Part shown: in pieces, positions 6,430-9,118 of the stretch
Layout of the letters: every line of letters begins with the position of its first letter
How positions within the stretch are numbered: the stretch's first letter is position 1
Source: an uncultured Eubacteriales bacterium
Lineage (GTDB): Bacteria; Bacillota; Clostridia; Oscillospirales; CAG-272
Direction: 5' to 3'
DNA: 9,118 nucleotides
Assembly: GCA_900321265.1 (NCBI GenBank)
Contig: ONVJ01000054.1
Coordinates: 1 to 9,118 of the forward strand
Program-made: the position numbers and the translations under genes
The notes under the pieces: generated by a model
The model's database searches: none
Seen by the model: the letters and a program-made list of their open reading frames with translations, nothing else
Told to the model about the DNA's origin: nothing

Positions 6430-8145
6430 ATGGCAATCTACGAAAGATACACCGGACGGGACCGCGACTCCTTCGCGTCGCTGAAGGACGCGCAGCAGAA
6501 CTACCGTATCACCTGCCCCGACGACTTCAATTTCGCCTACGACGTCATCGACGTCCTCGGGCGCGAGAAGCCGGACAAGCGCGCCCTGGTCTGGCTCGGG
6601 AACGGCGGGGAGGAGAAGATCTTCAGCTTCGCTGACATATCGAGGGAATCCGACAGGGCCGCGAACTTCCTCAGGCGGATCGGTATCCGCAAGGGAGACC
6701 GTGTGCTGCTCGTCTTAAAAAGGCATTATTATTTCTGGATACTGCTGATGGGCCTGCACAAGATCGGGGCCGAGGAGGTCCAGGCGACCTCGATGCTGAT
6801 GGCGAAGGACTACGTCTACCGCTGCAACGCAGCGAAGATCAGATGCGTCATCGTCACCGGAGAGGACGGCTGCACCGCCCACTTCGACGAGGGAGCCGCC
6901 GACTGCGAAACGGTGGAGATGAAGTTCGTCACCGGCTCCGCGGAGGTACCGGGCTGGCGTTCCTTCGACCGCGAGTTCGAGGCGACTCCCGCCGAATGGG
7001 AAAGACCGGTCGGAGAGGGGGCCACTAAGGCCGGCGACACGATGTTCCTCTGCTTCTCGTCGGGGACGACGGGATATCCCAAGATAATCACCCACGACTT
7101 CCGTTATCCGCTGGGGCATATCATGACCGGCGTCTTCTGGCACAGGTGCGTCGACGGCGGACTTCATTTCACCGTCTCGGACACCGGCTGGATGAAGGCG
7201 ATGTGGGGCAAGGTGTACGGTCAGTGGCTGGCCGAATCGGCCGTTATGGTCTATGATTTCGCGAAGTTCAACGCCGACGCGATACTGTCTGTAATTGAAA
7301 AATACCGTGTCACCACCTTCTGCGTCCCTCCCACGATGTACCGGATGATACTTCAGGCCGACGTCGAAAAATACGATCTTTCAAGCCTCACCCACTGCAA
7401 CACCGCCGGCGAGGCGCTGGGGCCCGACATCTACAACGAGTGGCTCCGCCGCACCGGACACAAGATCTACGAGGGCTTCGGCCAGTCTGAGTCGCCGGTA
7501 ATGATCGCGACGCTCTATCCCTGGACCGAGCCTACGCCCGGCGCGATCGGTCTGCCGGTCCCGGGATACGACGTTCACATCATCGACGAGGACTGCGCTC
7601 CCGTCCCGCGCGGCGTGACCGGGGAGATCTGCGTAAGAGTCCCCGACCGCGAAAAGGACCGGCCCTGCGGGCTTGTCGTGAACTACAATTTCAACGAGGC
7701 CGAGACGGCCGAGGCATACAGGGGCGGCTGGTACCACACCGGCGACACCGCCTACCGCGACGAAAAGGGCCTCTTCCGCTATGTCGGAAGGAACGACGAC
7801 ATAATCAAGTCGTCGGGCTACCGCATAGGCCCCTTCGAGATCGAATCGGTGCTGATCGAGCATCCCGCGGTGCTCGAGGCCGCCGTGACCGGAGTCCCCG
7901 ACCCCCAGGGGATCAGGGGCTTCCTGGTAAAGGCCACGGTCGTGCTGCGCCCGGGATACGAGGGCTCGCCCGAGCTCGTGAAGGAGCTCCAGAATTTCGT
8001 AAAGAAGAATACGGCGCCCTACAAATACCCGAGGATCGTCGAGTTCACCGACGCGCTGCCGAAGACCTTCAGCGGCAAGATCAGGCGGACCGAGATCCGC
8101 AGGGCCGACGCCGAGAAGTACGGAAAGGGAGGAGCAAAAAAATGA
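6430..8145 (+). CDS. AMP-forming acyl-CoA synthetase (acetyl/medium-chain type)
   Basis: This complete 571-residue adenylate-forming ligase should make an acyl-CoA from a free acid, ATP and CoA. The A3 motif FSSGTTGYPK is at 209-218, the A5 motif YEGFGQSES at 347-355, WYHTGD at 434-439, and the C-terminal catalytic lysine is K550 in KTFSGKIRR. The N-terminal region and the segment around VSDTGWMKAMWGKVYGQWL resemble acetyl-CoA synthetase and medium-chain (ACSM-like) synthetases. It is therefore a different subfamily from the ligase at the left edge. The ribosome site before ATG 6430 is weak (GGGAA at 6418-6422). The gene follows the XRE-cupin regulator by 39 bases and overlaps the lipoprotein start by four. 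Acyl specificity is unknown; short branched or aryl acids are suggested by context. Confidence 0.94.
   Translation: MAIYERYTGRDRDSFASLKDAQQNYRITCPDDFNFAYDVIDVLGREKPDKRALVWLGNGGEEKIFSFADISRESDRAANFLRRIGIRKGDRVLLVLKRHYYFWILLMGLHKIGAEEVQATSMLMAKDYVYRCNAAKIRCVIVTGEDGCTAHFDEGAADCETVEMKFVTGSAEVPGWRSFDREFEATPAEWERPVGEGATKAGDTMFLCFSSGTTGYPKIITHDFRYPLGHIMTGVFWHRCVDGGLHFTVSDTGWMKAMWGKVYGQWLAESAVMVYDFAKFNADAILSVIEKYRVTTFCVPPTMYRMILQADVEKYDLSSLTHCNTAGEALGPDIYNEWLRRTGHKIYEGFGQSESPVMIATLYPWTEPTPGAIGLPVPGYDVHIIDEDCAPVPRGVTGEICVRVPDREKDRPCGLVVNYNFNEAETAEAYRGGWYHTGDTAYRDEKGLFRYVGRNDDIIKSSGYRIGPFEIESVLIEHPAVLEAAVTGVPDPQGIRGFLVKATVVLRPGYEGSPELVKELQNFVKKNTAPYKYPRIVEFTDALPKTFSGKIRRTEIRRADAEKYGKGGAKK
8128..8134 (+). 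promoter_or_regulatory. Ribosome-binding site deciding among three tandem ATG codons
   Basis: GGAGGAG at 8128-8134 lies inside the end of the synthetase gene. Three in-frame ATG codons follow back to back at 8142, 8145 and 8148. The first has a 9-base spacer from GGAGG and is favoured; the others would be 12 and 15 bases away. The first ATG overlaps the synthetase stop (TGA at 8143-8145) as ATGA, a typical translational coupling arrangement. Confidence 0.65.
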
Positions 8146-9118
8146 TGATGAAGAAAATGATAAAGACCGCTTCCGCGGCGCTGCTTGCCGCAGCCATGCT
8201 TCTCTCGCTTGCCGCCTGCGCCGGAGGAGGAAAGGGCGAGGTCACGACGGCGCCGGATACCCTCCCGGAAACTACCGCCATCCCCGCAGGGTACTTCGAC
8301 GGACCGGCCGAGCCGGTCGTTATTCTGACCGGATCCGACGCGCCGTATAAGCTCGTCAGACCCGATATCACCTCCGACGAGGTGATCGCTCTCCTTCAGA
8401 AGATCACGAGGACCTTCACCGCGGAGACCGGAAACAAATATCTGTCGATCGGTACCGACTGGGTCAAGGCGGACGAGGATCCCTCATCCTACGCCGAGAT
8501 ACTCCTCGGATACACGTCGAGGCAGGAGACCGCCGACGTCATGAGCAGGATCGGAGTCTCCGACTACGCGATCGTGACGGTCGGCCCGAAGATCGTCATC
8601 GCCGCCCACACCCCCGAGACGCTCGCCCTGGCGGTCGATCGCTTCTGCACCGATCTCTCCTTCGAGGAGATCGGCGGAGAGAAGTGCGCCGTCTGGAAGA
8701 AGGACGTCTACCATTCCGGGGAGAACTCCGAGCCGCTGCTCATACCCGATACCGCGACGCTGTCTGAATACAGGATCGTCTATCCCGCCGGCAGCAGCAC
8801 ACTGAAGACGGCAGCCGAGACTCTCGCGAAGGCAATAAAGAAATATCTGAAGGCGGAACTTGAGGTCACGACCGACTCGAAGCCCCGCGCGGGCCGCGAG
8901 ATCGTCATCGGCAAGGCGGCACGTGACATCGTGAAAAAGAACACCGCCTACCTCGGAAGCGTCGACACTCTGATAGAGGCCGATCCGGCTACCGGCGACC
9001 TTCTGATCGCGGCGGGATCGGATCAGTTCGCGACCTACGCCGTCGACGAGTTCATATCGAGGTTCATCAACGGATACTATTCGCCGGTGCTCCTTGTCCC
9101 CGCCTCCTTCTCTGAAAA
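8142..9118 (+). CDS. Lipoprotein with two copies of a GH67-N-like/unknown domain, 3'-truncated by window edge
   Basis: The visible 325 residues begin with a lipoprotein signal peptide: basic MMMKKMIK, a hydrophobic stretch rich in Ala and Leu, and the lipobox LAAC with C26 as the lipidated cysteine. A Gly/Thr/Pro-rich linker follows (about 27-50), so the protein should be anchored outside the membrane. Two segments look like copies of one domain: about 69-172 (YKLVRP, later EILLGYTSR, DYAIVTVG, VIAAHTPETLALAVDRF) and about 210-310 (YRIVYP, EIVIGKAAR, LLIAAGSDQFATYAVDEF). I recall such domains at the N-termini of large clostridial surface proteins and they resemble the alpha-glucuronidase (GH67) N-terminal domain, but this is from memory. 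No catalytic motif is visible before the cut-off. The gene is coupled to the synthetase by a four-base overlap, yet its likely job at the cell surface has no clear link to acyl-CoA metabolism. Confidence 0.85.
   Translation, partial: MMMKKMIKTASAALLAAAMLLSLAACAGGGKGEVTTAPDTLPETTAIPAGYFDGPAEPVVILTGSDAPYKLVRPDITSDEVIALLQKITRTFTAETGNKYLSIGTDWVKADEDPSSYAEILLGYTSRQETADVMSRIGVSDYAIVTVGPKIVIAAHTPETLALAVDRFCTDLSFEEIGGEKCAVWKKDVYHSGENSEPLLIPDTATLSEYRIVYPAGSSTLKTAAETLAKAIKKYLKAELEVTTDSKPRAGREIVIGKAARDIVKKNTAYLGSVDTLIEADPATGDLLIAAGSDQFATYAVDEFISRFINGYYSPVLLVPASFSE

Noticed and set aside
6431..6438. TGGCAATC at the start of the second synthetase also occurs at 1245-1252 by the ilvE palindrome
   Set aside because: The second copy is coding sequence without the mirrored half-site; an 8-base match is expected by chance in this length.
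1..9118. Very frequent GATC and GACGTC-like tetramers across the window
   Set aside because: They arise from preferred codons (ATC, GTC, GAC) following G- or C-ending codons within genes and are not clustered in non-coding DNA.

Overview
The window is a GC-rich stretch (roughly 60 percent G+C by eye) with ten genes, all on the plus strand and closely spaced. It reads like a chromosomal metabolic cluster from a strict anaerobe. The four-subunit ferredoxin-linked 2-oxoacid oxidoreductase, the strong GGAGG-type ribosome sites, the lipoprotein with a Thr/Pro-rich linker and the XRE-cupin regulator suggest a Clostridia-like Firmicute, possibly from gut or rumen. That assignment is inference, because no phylogenetic marker is present. 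I see no rRNA, tRNA, CRISPR array, transposase, phage gene or convincing strong terminator.

Layout: (1) 1-1221, the 3' three-quarters of an AMP-forming acyl-CoA synthetase, cut by the window edge. (2) A 67-bp AT-rich gap holding an 18-bp imperfect palindrome, then ilvE (1289-2356), a branched-chain aminotransferase. (3) 2367-3104, a stand-alone P-loop NTPase of the CobQ/MinD/ParA type, function unknown. (4) A 74-bp gap (3105-3178) dominated by five A-tracts spaced about one helical turn apart. (5) 3179-5785, a complete 2-oxoacid:ferredoxin oxidoreductase in the order delta (ferredoxin), alpha, beta, gamma; the ilvE linkage and the alpha-subunit type point to the branched-chain (Vor) class. 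(6) 5827-6390, an XRE helix-turn-helix/cupin regulator. (7) 6430-8145, a second, different acyl-CoA synthetase resembling the acetyl/medium-chain type. (8) 8142-9118, the start of a lipoprotein with two copies of one domain; its gene overlaps the synthetase stop by four bases and runs off the window.

Taken together, the genes can connect free short branched-chain (or aryl) acids, acyl-CoAs, 2-oxoacids and amino acids: acid + CoA + ATP to acyl-CoA (two ligases), acyl-CoA + CO2 + reduced ferredoxin to 2-oxoacid (Vor, reversible), and 2-oxoacid to valine/leucine/isoleucine (IlvE). Because the ligases are AMP-forming and so ATP-consuming, the assimilatory direction (reductive carboxylation of isobutyrate, isovalerate, 2-methylbutyrate or an aryl acetate) is at least as plausible as amino-acid fermentation. 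The XRE-cupin protein is the obvious local regulator. The least explained parts are the P-loop NTPase, the phased A-tract leader and the duplicated-domain lipoprotein.
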